Counted from the stretch's first letter, positions 9,113-19,138 are shown. The stretch: DNA of 64,000 nucleotides from Streptomyces coeruleorubidus (GCF_028885415.1 NZ_CP118527.1:6572001-6636000), one strand, 5' to 3'. The notes: generated by a model from the letters alone, not told the origin. Translations and numbers: made by a program.

Positions 9113-9410
9113 GCGGGGGAGAGGGCCAGGCCGCTTCGGGGCCCCCGAAGGTCCGCCGGTAGGCGTCCGGCGTCGGGCCCACGGCCCGGACGAAGCGGTG
9201 GCGTGGCGCGGCCGCGTTGCCGAACCCTGTTCGACCGGCGAACGCGTCCATCCTCTGGTCCGTCGCTTCCAGCAGCCGCTGGGCCGGCAGCACGCGCTGG
9301 CGCAGGATCCAGCGGTGGGGAGTGATCCCGGTCTGCTGGAAGCGACGGGCGAGGTGCGCGGGTACTGCCGGGCTCAGGGAGACCCAGGAGACCCGCGCAG
9401 GTGTGTCGGC
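9066..9410 (-). pseudogene. remnant of an AraC-family regulator (nrdS-like), fused position after nrdB
   Basis: Directly after the nrdB stop codon and in the same reading frame, the minus strand encodes the C-terminal DNA-binding part of an AraC-type regulator. The end of the first helix-turn-helix (PAHLARRFQQTGITPHRWIL), the linker helix (LPAQRLLEATDQRMDAF) and the second helix-turn-helix (RTGFGNAAAPRHRFVRAVG, then TPDAYRRTF) are clear. There is no start codon or ribosome site, and the N-terminal ligand domain and first recognition helix are missing. In S. coelicolor the nrdAB operon ends with nrdS, an AraC-like gene, so this is most simply its deleted relic. The open frame continues into the P450 3' end. 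Confidence 0.8.
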
Positions 9411-10418
9411 TCAGAAGTCCTCGTCCAGGTCGACGGTGCCCTCCACCGCCACTTGGTACGCGGAGGGCCGCCGCTCGAAGAAGTTGGTCAGCTCCTGAAC
9501 CCCCTGGAGCTCCATGAAGGAGAAGGGGTTCTCGGAGCCGTAGACCGGAGCGAAGCCCAGGCGGGTGAGCCGCTGGTCGGCGACGCACTCCAGGTACTGC
9601 CGCATCGACTCGGTGTTCATGCCCGGCAGGCCGTCACCGCACAGGTCGCGCGCGAACTGCAGCTCGGCCTCGACGGCCTCGCGGAGCATGTCCGTCACCT
9701 GCTGCTGGAGCTGGTCGTCGAACAGCTCCGGCTCCTCCTTGCGGACGGTGTCGACCACGTCGAAGGCGAACGACATGTGCATCGTCTCGTCGCGGAACAC
9801 CCAGTTGGTGCCGGTGGCCAGACCGTGCAGCAGGCCCCGGCTGCGGAACCAGTAGACGTAGGCGAAGGCGCCGTAGAAGAACAGGCCCTCGATGCACGCG
9901 GCGAAGCAGATCAGGTTGAGCAGGAAGCGGCGGCGGTCGGCCTGCGTCTCCAGCCGGTCGAGCTGGTCGACCGAGTCCATCCACTTGAAGCAGAACTCGG
10001 CCTTCTCACGGATGGAGGGGATGTTCTCGACGGCCGCGAAGGCCGCCGCCCGGTCGTCGTGGTCGGGGAGGTAGGTGTCCAGGAGCGTCAGATAGAACTG
10101 GACGTGCACGGCCTCCTCGAAGAGCTGGCGGCTCAGGTACAGCCGCGCCTCGGGGGAGTTGATGTGCTTGTACAGCGTCAGCACCAGGTTGTTGGCGACG
10201 ATCGAGTCGCCCGTCGCGAAGAAGGCGACCAGCCGGCCGATCAGGTGCTGCTCGGCGGGGGAGAGCTTGGCGAGGTCGGCGACGTCCGAGTGGAGGTCGA
10301 CCTCCTCCACGGTCCAGGTGTTCTTGATGGCGTCCCGGTAGCGCTCGTAGAAGTCCGGGTAGCGCATGGGGCGCAGGGTCAGCTCGAAGCCCGGGTCGAG
10401 AAGATTCTGGGTGGTCAT
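9411..10418 (-). CDS. nrdB: class Ia ribonucleotide reductase, small (radical) subunit
   Basis: This 335-residue subunit carries the diiron-tyrosyl radical used by the NrdA subunit to make deoxyribonucleotides aerobically. Ferritin-like helices contain the metal ligands in EEAVHVQFY, in CIEGLFFYGAF and in FRDETMHMSFAF. The C-terminus ends in acidic residues (VDLDEDF), the tail that docks into NrdA. ATG 10418 overlaps the nrdA stop (TAATG), giving tight coupling. The stop at 9411 runs directly into the AraC remnant. Confidence 0.95.
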   Translation of the reverse strand: MTTQNLLDPGFELTLRPMRYPDFYERYRDAIKNTWTVEEVDLHSDVADLAKLSPAEQHLIGRLVAFFATGDSIVANNLVLTLYKHINSPEARLYLSRQLFEEAVHVQFYLTLLDTYLPDHDDRAAAFAAVENIPSIREKAEFCFKWMDSVDQLDRLETQADRRRFLLNLICFAACIEGLFFYGAFAYVYWFRSRGLLHGLATGTNWVFRDETMHMSFAFDVVDTVRKEEPELFDDQLQQQVTDMLREAVEAELQFARDLCGDGLPGMNTESMRQYLECVADQRLTRLGFAPVYGSENPFSFMELQGVQELTNFFERRPSAYQVAVEGTVDLDEDF

Positions 10419-12775
10419 TACTGGCAGGCCTCGCAGGACTCGGGGTTTTCCAGGGAGCAGGCGACCGCTTCGGGGTCCGGGGTGGCCTGCGCGGGGACAG
10501 CGGCCTGGGCGGCGCGGGCGATGCGGGTCGCCGGGCGCGAGCGCAGGTAGTACGTGGTCTTCAGCCCGGACTTCCAGGCGTAGGCGTACATCGAGGAGAG
10601 CTTGCCGATGGTCGGAGTCTCCAGGAAGAGGTTCAGGGACTGGGACTGGTCCAGGAACGGGGTCCTGGCCGCCGCCATGTCGATCAGGCCGCGCTGCGGG
10701 ATCTCCCACGCCGTGCGGTAGAGGGCGCGTACGTCCTCTGGGATCCAGGCGAAGTCCTGCACCGAGCCGTTCGCCTCGCGCAGGGCCTCCCGGCTGCGGG
10801 CGTCCCACACGCCGAGCCGCTTCAGCTCCTGAACCAGGTAGGAGTTGACCTGGAGGAACTCACCCGACAGCGTCTCGCGCTTGAACAGGTTGGACACCTG
10901 CGGCTCGATGCACTCGTACACGCCCGCGATGGAGGCGATCGTGGCCGTCGGCGCGATGGCGAGGAGCAGCGAGTTGCGCATGCCGGTCGTGGCGATGCGC
11001 TCGCGCAGGGCCGCCCAGCGCTCCGGCCAGGCCGGCTCCACGTCGTAGTGGTCGGGGTGGAGCACGCCCCTGGCCGTACGGGTCTTCTCCCAGGCGGGCA
11101 GTGGTCCGTTGCGCTCGGCCAGGTCGGCGGAGGCCTCGTACGCGGCGAGCATGATGCGCTCGGCGATACGGGTGGAGAGCGCCTTGGCCTCCGGCGAGTC
11201 GAAGGGCAGGCGCAGCTTGAAGAAGACGTCCTGCAGGCCCATGGCTCCCAGGCCCACGGGACGCCACCTGGCGTTGGAACGACCCGCCTGCTCGGTCGGG
11301 TAGAAGTTGATGTCCACGACCCGGTCGAGGAACGTGACGGCCGTACGGACGGTCTCGTCCAGCCGCTCCCAGTCGATGTCCCCGCCGGCCTGGTCGACGA
11401 GCGCGCCGAGGTTGACCGACCCCAGGTTGCAGACCGCCGTCTCCCCGTCGCTGGTGACCTCCAGGATCTCCGTGCAGAGGTTGGAGGAGTGGACGACGTG
11501 GCCCGGCTCGGCCGTCTGGTTGGCGGTGCGGTTGGCGGCGTCCTTGAAGGTCATCCAGCCGTTGCCGGTCTGCGCGAGGGTGCGCATCATGCGGCCGTAC
11601 AGCTCGCGGGCGGGCAGGGTCTTCCTGGCGAGACCCTTCGCCTCGGCCGCCCGGTAGGCGGCGTCGAACTCCTCGCCCCACAGGTCGACCAGCTCGGGCA
11701 CGTCGGAGGGGGAGAACAGCGACCACTGCGCGTCGGCGTTCACCCGCCGCATGAACTCGTCGGGCACCCAGTGCGCGAGGTTCAGGTTGTGCGTGCGGCG
11801 GGCGTCCTCGCCGGTGTTGTCGCGCAGTTCCAGGAACTCCTCGATGTCCGAGTGCCAGGTCTCCAGGTAGACCGCGGCGGCGCCCTTGCGGCGGCCGCCC
11901 TGGTTCACGGCGGCGACCGAGGCGTCGAGGGTCTTCAGGAACGGGACGATGCCGTTGGAGTGGCCGTTGGTGCCGCGGATCAGCGAACCGCGCGCACGGA
12001 TACGGGAGTACGCGATTCCGATGCCGCCGGCGTGCTTCGACAGCCGCGCCACCTGGTGGTACCGGTCGTAGATGGAGTCCAGCTCGTCCTTGGGGGAGTC
12101 GAGGAGGTAGCAGGACGACATCTGGGGGTGCCGCGTGCCGGAGTTGAAGAGGGTGGGGGAGGAGGGGAGGTAGTCGAGGCGGCTCATGAGCCCGTAGAGC
12201 GCGGCGACTTCGTCCAGTGCGCGAGCGGTGTCGTCCTCGGCGAGACCGGCGGCGACGCGGAGCATGAACTGCTGTGGCGTCTCGATCACGCGACGGGTGA
12301 TCGGGTGCCGGAGCAGGTAACGGCTGTGGAGCGTGCGCAGGCCGAAGTAGCCGAAGCGGTCGTCGGCGGCCGTGTCGATCAGGGCGTCGAGGCGGGCGGC
12401 GTGGATGCGTACGAACTCGGCGGTCCGGTCGGCGATGAGGCCCTCCCGGTGCCCGACCGCGACGGACTCGGTGAAGCAAGTGACGCCCTGCGAGGCGGCC
12501 TCGGCGCGGATGCCGATCGTCAGCAGGCGCGCGGCCAGCCGGGAGTAGGCGGGATCCTCGGAGATGAGGCCGGCGGCCGCCTCCGTCGCCAGCTCGCGCA
12601 ACTCCGACTCGTCGGCCCGCGCGGACCGGCCGCGCAGCGCGGCGGCGGCGACCCGGCCGGGGTCGGCGTCGGGGAGGTCGGCGGTCAGCTCGGTCAGGGT
12701 CCGCAGCAGCGCGGCACCAGGACCGTCGTGCTCTTTTTCGGCGGCTGAGACCGGATCGGCTGGCGCGATGGTCAC
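10418..12775 (-). CDS. nrdA: class Ia ribonucleotide reductase, large (catalytic) subunit
   Basis: This 785-residue catalytic subunit reduces ribonucleoside diphosphates. Recognisable are the N-terminal RNR domain (no obvious ATP-cone), the redox Cys in MSSCYLLD, the active-site loop HSSNLCTEILEV with catalytic Cys and Glu, NLGSVNL, and the C-terminal shuttle cysteines in CEACQ. The start is GTG 12775, with AGGGAG upstream. The leader of about 300 nt carries a cobalamin riboswitch and two NrdR-like boxes. The logic is that B12 represses this B12-independent enzyme when the class II B12-dependent enzyme can work. Confidence 0.95.
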   Translation of the reverse strand: MTIAPADPVSAAEKEHDGPGAALLRTLTELTADLPDADPGRVAAAALRGRSARADESELRELATEAAAGLISEDPAYSRLAARLLTIGIRAEAASQGVTCFTESVAVGHREGLIADRTAEFVRIHAARLDALIDTAADDRFGYFGLRTLHSRYLLRHPITRRVIETPQQFMLRVAAGLAEDDTARALDEVAALYGLMSRLDYLPSSPTLFNSGTRHPQMSSCYLLDSPKDELDSIYDRYHQVARLSKHAGGIGIAYSRIRARGSLIRGTNGHSNGIVPFLKTLDASVAAVNQGGRRKGAAAVYLETWHSDIEEFLELRDNTGEDARRTHNLNLAHWVPDEFMRRVNADAQWSLFSPSDVPELVDLWGEEFDAAYRAAEAKGLARKTLPARELYGRMMRTLAQTGNGWMTFKDAANRTANQTAEPGHVVHSSNLCTEILEVTSDGETAVCNLGSVNLGALVDQAGGDIDWERLDETVRTAVTFLDRVVDINFYPTEQAGRSNARWRPVGLGAMGLQDVFFKLRLPFDSPEAKALSTRIAERIMLAAYEASADLAERNGPLPAWEKTRTARGVLHPDHYDVEPAWPERWAALRERIATTGMRNSLLLAIAPTATIASIAGVYECIEPQVSNLFKRETLSGEFLQVNSYLVQELKRLGVWDARSREALREANGSVQDFAWIPEDVRALYRTAWEIPQRGLIDMAAARTPFLDQSQSLNLFLETPTIGKLSSMYAYAWKSGLKTTYYLRSRPATRIARAAQAAVPAQATPDPEAVACSLENPESCEACQ

Positions 12776-12879
12776 GTGGGGCTCTCCCTCGCTCGGCACG
12801 GGGGCCTCGCGCAGGGCAGGGGGCAGCACACGAGCACACGCGGCGTCGCGTCCACCGGCCCATTCCACGAGGCCCGGAT

Positions 12880-13022
12880 GTTCGGGGCACACCGGCCGGA
12901 CGGCCGGGCGCGCTGTCGGCAGGTCCTCGGACTGACTCCCATACACGCATGAAGAGGCATGGGTACACCGTTGCGGGACAGTTCCGGATTCACACCGGAT
13001 TCCCCTGCGGCGGCAGCGAGCA
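12880..13022 (-). promoter_or_regulatory. cobalamin (B12) riboswitch in the nrdAB leader
   Basis: Read on the minus strand, the conserved core GGGAATCCGGTGTGAATCC is followed by CTGTCCCGCAACGGTG and then the B12 box AGTCCGAGGACCTGCC (complement of about 12918-12935). This spacing and order is diagnostic of the adenosylcobalamin riboswitch. Boundaries are approximate because the P1 stem and expression platform were not folded. It lies between the NrdR-like boxes and nrdA. Confidence 0.92.
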
Positions 13023-13023
13023 T

Positions 13024-13071
13024 GAGCATACATCTTGTGCCGGGTGGAGAAAGCACCCCCAGATGTAGTGT
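13024..13071 (-). promoter_or_regulatory. pair of NrdR-like boxes upstream of nrdA
   Basis: On the minus strand ACACTACATCTGGGGG (13056-13071) and CACAAGATGTATGCTC (13024-13039) each resemble the NrdR consensus ACACWATATATWGTGT. Their starts are 32 bp apart, three helical turns, the spacing typical for NrdR box pairs. NrdR would repress nrdAB when dATP is high. Individual matches are moderate and it is the pairing and location that convince. Confidence 0.75.
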
Positions 13072-13081
13072 CGCGATGGTT

Positions 13082-13588
13082 TCACAGCGTCAACTCGTAG
13101 GTGAGGAGAGTGATGTCGTCGAGCTCCGGAATCGGGTTCCAGTCCCGCTCCGGGACACGGACGAAGCCGAGACGTTCGTAGATGCGGTGGGCGGAGTGCA
13201 TGGTGCGCTGCGTCGACAGGACGACGCGGACGCAGCCGTCCGTCGCGCGGGCGCGGTCGACGCAGGCGCGGACGAGGGCCTCTCCGGCGCCGCGGCCGCG
13301 GGCCTCCTGGGCGACGGCGAGCATCCGTATCTCGGCCTCTCCGGGAAGGGCGATGTCGGCCATGGGACCGCCGGCGGGGACGAAGGTGACGCCACCGAGG
13401 AGGTGTTCGCCCCGCATGGCCACCAGGACGTCCGCGGCGGCGGCCCGCTTGGCCACGTCCCTGAGTTCGCCGAGGTACCAATCGCTCTCACCGAAGTCGA
13501 GGAGGCCGTCCCTCAGGTAGGCCTGGGCGGTGATCTCGCCGAGGGCGTCGTATTCGGTGGGCTTCACTCGCCGGATGAGGATGTCCAT
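13082..13588 (-). CDS. GNAT family N-acetyltransferase
   Basis: This 168-residue single-domain GNAT protein has the acetyl-CoA loop in LAVAQEARGRGAGEALV (Q/RxxGxG/A-type) and the C-terminal AHRIYERLGFVRV strand-helix element. The substrate cannot be read from sequence. It is oriented like nrdA but separated by the riboswitch leader, so it is probably an independent unit whose end lies next to the nrdA promoter. Confidence 0.85.
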   Translation of the reverse strand: MDILIRRVKPTEYDALGEITAQAYLRDGLLDFGESDWYLGELRDVAKRAAAADVLVAMRGEHLLGGVTFVPAGGPMADIALPGEAEIRMLAVAQEARGRGAGEALVRACVDRARATDGCVRVVLSTQRTMHSAHRIYERLGFVRVPERDWNPIPELDDITLLTYELTL

Positions 13589-13659
13589 GGCCCGAGTGTG
13601 CGGGACGGGTATGACAACGGGCCGCCGGTTTTCACCGACGGCCCGTCGTCACTTGCGAC

Positions 13660-15288
13660 TCAGTGCGAGGTGCCCGCCGTCGCCGGCGGAAGCTCCACCT
13701 GGACCCCGGGGTCGCCCGCGTCGGCCGTGTAGTCCTCCGGCTTGGTCTCGTCGATGCCGTCGGGGGCCTTCAGGGCCTTGAGGACGAAGGTCAGGACGAC
13801 GGTGACGACGACGTTCAGGACGAACGCCGTGAGGCCGATGTAGCCGATCTCGCCGATGCCGGGGATCTCCTTCGAGGAGCCGCCGAAGTGCTTCTGGGTC
13901 GGCGAGGCGACGCCGTACGCGGCGACCGTGCCGTAGATCATGCCGACCGCCCAGCCGGCGAGCAGGGCCCAGCGGTGGAACCAGCGGGTGAACAGGCCGC
14001 CGACCAGGGCCGGGAAGGTCTGCAGGATCCAGATGCCGCCCAGCAGCTGGAAGTTGATGGCGACCGTCTTGTCCATGGTGAGGACGAAGGCCAGGGCGCC
14101 CACCTTCACCAGCAGCGAGACGAGCTTGGAGACCTTGGTCTCCTGCGCCGGCGTGGCGTCGGGCTTGATGAAGTCCTTGTAGATGTTGCGGGTGAAGAGG
14201 TTCGCGGCCGCGATGGACATGATGGCGGCCGGGACCAGGGCCCCGATGCCGATCGCCGCGAAGGCCACGCCCGCGAACCAGTCCGGGAACATGGTCTCGA
14301 ACAGCTGCGGGATCGCCAGCTGCCCGTTCTGCACCTTGATCCCGGCCGCGATCGCCATGAAGCCCAGCAGCGCGAGCAGACCCAGCATCAGCGAGTACAG
14401 CGGCAGGATCGTGGTGTTGCGGCGGATCACCTCACGGCTCTTCGAGGACAGCGTCGCCGTGATCGAGTGCGGGTACATGAAGAGCGCGAGCGCGGAGCCC
14501 AGCGCCAGCGTGGCGTACGTCCACTGCCCTGCCTCCGCCGGCACCAGCGCACCGCGCGGCGCGCCCGTCGCCGGGTTGGTCTGACCGTACGCCTCGCCGG
14601 CCTTGGCGAAGATCTCGTCGAACCCGCCCAGCTTGATCGGGATGTAGATGATCGCCACCGCGATGACGATGTAGATCAGGGTGTCCTTGACGAACGCGAT
14701 CAGCGCCGGCGCCCGCAGACCCGACGAGTACGTGTACGCCGCCAGCACACCGAAGGCGATCAGCAGCGGCAGGTCCTTGATGAACCAGTTGGTGTCCTCG
14801 CCGCCGCCGACGCCCATCACGTCCAGCACGGCCTGGATGCCGACCAGTTGGAGCGCGATGTACGGCATGGTCGCGAGGATGCCGGTGAGGGCCACGGCCA
14901 GGGAGAGGCCCTTGGAGCCGAAGCGGCCGCGCACGAAGTCGGACGTCGTCACGTACCCGTGCTTGTGCGAGACCGACCACAGGCGGGGCAGGAACGTGAA
15001 GATCAGCGGGTAGACCAGGATCGTGTACGGCACCGCGAAGAAACCGGCCGCGCCCGCCGCGTAGATCGCCGCCGGTACGGCCACGAAGGTGTACGCCGTG
15101 TACAGGTCGCCGCCCAGCAGGAACCAGGTGATCCAGGTGCCGAACGAGCGGCCGCCCAGACCCCACTCGTCCAGGCTGTGCTCGTTCTCGGCCCTGCGCC
15201 AGCGCGAGGCGAGGAAGCCCAGGACCGTGACGAGCACGAAGAAGAAGATGAAGACGGCGAGTGCGACGCCGTTCACGCCGTCCTTCAC
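13660..15288 (-). CDS. sodium:solute symporter, MctP monocarboxylate-permease type
   Basis: This 542-residue inner-membrane protein has about 13 transmembrane segments with the sodium-symporter signature region (SLDEWGLGGRSFGTWITWFL near the N-terminus). It is closest in character to MctP-type permeases that take up pyruvate, lactate and related acids. Substrate is inferred from family and from the neighbouring CstA. It begins at ATG 15288, overlapping the stop of the DUF3311 gene by 4 nt, a pairing normal for this transporter class. Confidence 0.85.
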   Translation of the reverse strand: MKDGVNGVALAVFIFFFVLVTVLGFLASRWRRAENEHSLDEWGLGGRSFGTWITWFLLGGDLYTAYTFVAVPAAIYAAGAAGFFAVPYTILVYPLIFTFLPRLWSVSHKHGYVTTSDFVRGRFGSKGLSLAVALTGILATMPYIALQLVGIQAVLDVMGVGGGEDTNWFIKDLPLLIAFGVLAAYTYSSGLRAPALIAFVKDTLIYIVIAVAIIYIPIKLGGFDEIFAKAGEAYGQTNPATGAPRGALVPAEAGQWTYATLALGSALALFMYPHSITATLSSKSREVIRRNTTILPLYSLMLGLLALLGFMAIAAGIKVQNGQLAIPQLFETMFPDWFAGVAFAAIGIGALVPAAIMSIAAANLFTRNIYKDFIKPDATPAQETKVSKLVSLLVKVGALAFVLTMDKTVAINFQLLGGIWILQTFPALVGGLFTRWFHRWALLAGWAVGMIYGTVAAYGVASPTQKHFGGSSKEIPGIGEIGYIGLTAFVLNVVVTVVLTFVLKALKAPDGIDETKPEDYTADAGDPGVQVELPPATAGTSH

Positions 15289-15551
15289 TCCGACGCACCG
15301 CCCTTCGCGGCAGAGCGGGCGCGCTGGTCACGCTGCCACAGCTTGTAGGCGATCATCGTCAGCGCGGTGGAGATCAGCACCCACGCCATCTGGTACCAGT
15401 AGAAGAACGGGAGCCCGATGAAGGCCGGGTCGGTCTTGGCGTACGAGCCGACCCAGAGCATGGCCACGAAGGGCGCTATGAGGCAGAGAGCGATGACGAC
15501 GCGCATGGGCGTCACCGTCGCCCCTCTGCTGGCTTCTGGGGCTTGCGACAT
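15285..15551 (-). CDS. DUF3311 small membrane protein, partner of the symporter
   Basis: This 88-residue protein has two transmembrane helices (VIALCLIAPFVAMLWVGSYA and the segment from FYWYQMAWVLI). DUF3311 proteins are regularly encoded just before MctP-type symporters and are thought to be accessory subunits. ATG 15551 is chosen because GGAG lies about 7 nt upstream. An in-frame ATG at 15578 would add nine residues. Overlap with the symporter start indicates coupled translation. Confidence 0.8.
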   Translation of the reverse strand: MSQAPEASRGATVTPMRVVIALCLIAPFVAMLWVGSYAKTDPAFIGLPFFYWYQMAWVLISTALTMIAYKLWQRDQRARSAAKGGASE

Positions 15552-15677
15552 CGGCGGCTCCGTCCCCTCAGTGATCACCTGTGGAATGCGCAGGCAATCT
15601 AGGTCAGGGTGTGGCGAGAACGGAACCCCTCGTCCGTAATGCGGTACTCAAAAGAAATCAGTTCCCCGCAGCGGCGC

Positions 15678-15878
15678 TCAGCAGCAGCGGAACCCCTGCC
15701 GGGGATCCTTCTCCTGCCGCTGGGTGCGCAGCCGCTCGAAGTCCCGGCGGGAGGGCACCTCCGCGTCCGGATGCTCCCTGCGGACGTGTGCGACATAGCG
15801 GTCGTACGCCGACTCATCGGTCAACTCCCGTACGTACCAGCGCACACCCCTATACGCGCGTCTCAGTGCCGACCGCAT
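15678..15878 (-). CDS. YbdD/YjiX family small protein
   Basis: This 66-residue protein of the YbdD/YjiX family is the usual companion of CstA-type transporters. Typical features are the Trp/Tyr-rich start (YRGVRWYVREL), the YDRYVAHVRREHPDAEVPS core and a Cys-Cys C-terminus (FRCC). Its frame overlaps the 3' end of cstA by 29 nt, so the ribosome probably reinitiates. Its exact biochemical role is unknown. Confidence 0.85.
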   Translation of the reverse strand: MRSALRRAYRGVRWYVRELTDESAYDRYVAHVRREHPDAEVPSRRDFERLRTQRQEKDPRQGFRCC

Positions 15879-17988
15879 CCCGGGCCTCCTCCTTCTCCTC
15901 CTTCGTCGGGAACAAGCCGGCCGGAGCGACGATCCTCGACTCGACGTACGGCGCCTCGCTCAGCGACGACAGCGCAGGACGGCGTACGTGCCGGACGCAC
16001 ACCCGGGCCGCGTCGACGACGACGACCACGATCAGCAGGGCCAGAATCGCCGAGAGGACGCCGTCCACCGTGGAGTTGGTGACCACGGTGTGCATGTCGT
16101 CCATGGTCTTGGCGGGCGGCAGCACCTCGCCCCGGTCGATCGCGTCCTGGAACACCTGCCGCTGCTTGAAGAAGCCGACCTTGGGATCGCTGGAGAACAC
16201 CTTCTGCCAGCTCGCGGTCAGCGTCACCGCCGCGTCCCAGGCGAGCGGGACCCCGGTGATCCAGGCCCACTTCAGACGGCCGCTCTTCACGAGCAGCGTG
16301 GTGCACACCGCCAGGGCGACCGCCGCCAGCAGTTGGTTGGAGATGCCGAAGATCGGGAAGAGCTGGTTGATGCCGCCCAGGGGTTCGTGGACGCCGACCC
16401 AGAGGAAGTAGCCCCACAGCCCGCACACCAGCGCGCTGGTGATCAGCAGGCCCGGCTTCCAGCTGACGTTGCGGAAGGGCCGGTAGACGTTGCCCAGCAT
16501 GTCCTGGAGCATGAACCGGCCCACGCGCGTACCGGCGTCCAGCGCGGTCAGGATGAACAACGCCTCGAACATGATCGCGAAGTGGTACCAGAACGCCTTC
16601 AGGCCGCCGCCCGTGACCTGGGAGAAGATCTCCGACACCCCGACGGCGAGGGTGGGCGCGCCGCCCGTGCGGGACAGCAGGGTCGACTCCTCGACGCTCT
16701 TCGCGGCCTGGGCGAGATCCTGCGGGGAGATCTGGTAGCCCCAACTGCCCACCACCTGCGAGGCGTTCTCCACCGTCGTGCCGATCACCCCGGCAGGCGC
16801 GTTCATCGCGAAGTACAGGCCCGGGTCGATGATGCTCGCCGCGATCAGCGCCATCACCGCGACCGACGACTCCATCAGCATGGAGCCGTAGCCGATCATC
16901 CGGATCTGCGTCTCCTTCTGGATCATCTTCGGTGTCGTGCCGGACGAGATGAGCGCGTGGAAGCCGGAGAGCGCGCCGCAGGCGATGGTGATGAAGGCGA
17001 ACGGGAAGAGCGAGCCCGCGAAGACCGGACCGTCGCCGCGCGAGGCGAAGTCCGTCACGGCGTCCATCTTCAGCGTCGGCAGGGTGATCACGACACCCAG
17101 CGCCAGCAGCACGATCGTGCCGATCTTCATGAAGGTCGACAGATAGTCGCGCGGCGCCAGCAACATCCACACCGGCAGGATCGAGGCGATGAATCCGTAC
17201 GCCACCAGCCAGACGACCAGCGTGGATGGCGCCAGCGTGAACGTCTCGGCCCAGGACGACTCGGCCACCCAGCGGCCCGCGACCAGCGCGAGCAGCAGCA
17301 GCGCCACGCCGATCAGCGACACCTCGGCCACCCGGCCCGGCCGCAGCACCCGCAGGTAGAAGCCCATCAGCAGGGCGATCGGGATCGTCATGCCGATGGA
17401 GAAGGTGCCCCACGGCGACTGTGCGAGGGCGTTGACGATGACCAGGGCCAGCACGCCGAGCAGGATGATCATGATGGCGAACGCGGCGAGGAGGGCCGCC
17501 GCCCCGCCGAACGGGCCGATCTCCTCCCGCGCCATCTGCCCCAGCGACCTGCCGTCGCGCCGCGTGGAGAAGAACAGCACCACCATGTCCTGGACCGCAC
17601 CCGCGAAGACGACGCCGGCGATGATCCAGATCGTGCCGGGCAGATAGCCCATCTGGGCGGCCAGCACCGGGCCGACCAGCGGTCCGGCGCCCGCGATCGC
17701 CGCGAAGTGGTGGCCGAGCAGGACGCGGCGGTCGGTGGGGTGGAAGTCGATGCCGTTGTTCAGCCGCTCCGCCGGGGTGGCCCGGGTCCGGTCGGCCTTG
17801 AGCACCTTGTACGCGATGAACTTCGCGTAGAAGCGGTAGGCGATCGCGTACGTCCCGAGGGCGGCGGCCACCATCCAGGCGGCCGAGACCTCCTCGTCCC
17901 GGGACAGCGCGAGCACGGTCCAGCCGGCCGCGCCGACCAGTGTGACCAGGGTCCAGACAACGACGGTTCGGGGGTTCGCGATACGCAC
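15850..17988 (-). CDS. cstA: CstA family carbon-starvation / pyruvate transporter
   Basis: This 712-residue membrane protein with about 16-18 hydrophobic segments belongs to the CstA/BtsT family. Enterobacterial members import pyruvate and possibly peptides during carbon limitation. The conserved core (HHFAAIAGAGPLVGPVLAAQ near residue 93, and SGTTPKMI) is intact. It lies immediately downstream of dasR in the same direction, separated by a hairpin. Together with the MctP-type gene it makes this a region for monocarboxylate uptake. Confidence 0.9.
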   Translation of the reverse strand: MRIANPRTVVVWTLVTLVGAAGWTVLALSRDEEVSAAWMVAAALGTYAIAYRFYAKFIAYKVLKADRTRATPAERLNNGIDFHPTDRRVLLGHHFAAIAGAGPLVGPVLAAQMGYLPGTIWIIAGVVFAGAVQDMVVLFFSTRRDGRSLGQMAREEIGPFGGAAALLAAFAIMIILLGVLALVIVNALAQSPWGTFSIGMTIPIALLMGFYLRVLRPGRVAEVSLIGVALLLLALVAGRWVAESSWAETFTLAPSTLVVWLVAYGFIASILPVWMLLAPRDYLSTFMKIGTIVLLALGVVITLPTLKMDAVTDFASRGDGPVFAGSLFPFAFITIACGALSGFHALISSGTTPKMIQKETQIRMIGYGSMLMESSVAVMALIAASIIDPGLYFAMNAPAGVIGTTVENASQVVGSWGYQISPQDLAQAAKSVEESTLLSRTGGAPTLAVGVSEIFSQVTGGGLKAFWYHFAIMFEALFILTALDAGTRVGRFMLQDMLGNVYRPFRNVSWKPGLLITSALVCGLWGYFLWVGVHEPLGGINQLFPIFGISNQLLAAVALAVCTTLLVKSGRLKWAWITGVPLAWDAAVTLTASWQKVFSSDPKVGFFKQRQVFQDAIDRGEVLPPAKTMDDMHTVVTNSTVDGVLSAILALLIVVVVVDAARVCVRHVRRPALSSLSEAPYVESRIVAPAGLFPTKEEKEEARDAVGTETRV

Positions 17989-17996
17989 CGGGGTGT

Positions 17997-18022
17997 CCTC
18001 CCGTCCATGCGGCGACGGGAGG
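17997..18022 (-). terminator. hairpin between dasR and cstA
   Basis: CCTCCCGTC at 17997-18005 pairs perfectly with GACGGGAGG at 18014-18022 around an 8-nt loop. It follows dasR by about 40 nt on the minus strand and probably ends the dasR transcript. It also sits within 10 nt of the cstA start and could influence its translation. Confidence 0.6.
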
Positions 18023-18062
18023 AACGTAAAGCAGGAAAGGGAGTTGCGCTACACCGCGTGCG

Positions 18063-18956
<894 letters not shown>

Positions 18957-19029
18957 TTACTTAAAGGTTCCTGCATATGTAGGTCGCATAACGGCTGGTC
19001 AGAGCTCATTCCGGACCCTTGACAGGCCT

Positions 19030-19069
19030 GCTGGTCTGGTCCAAGCTCCCCCTACTGGTCTACACCATT
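19030..19069. promoter_or_regulatory. two dre-like DasR operators upstream of dasA
   Basis: GCTGGTCTGGTCCAAG at 19030-19045 (10 of 16) and ACTGGTCTACACCATT at 19054-19069 (13 of 16) resemble the dre palindrome. They lie 70-109 bp upstream of the dasA GTG, where DasR would block transcription until aminosugar phosphates accumulate. Confidence 0.75.
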
Positions 19070-19138
19070 GGTCCAGGGCCTGGCCCCACGTTCACCGCGG
19101 GGAGCAGGGGGGTCGGTGGCATCCCTGAGGAGGGTGGC

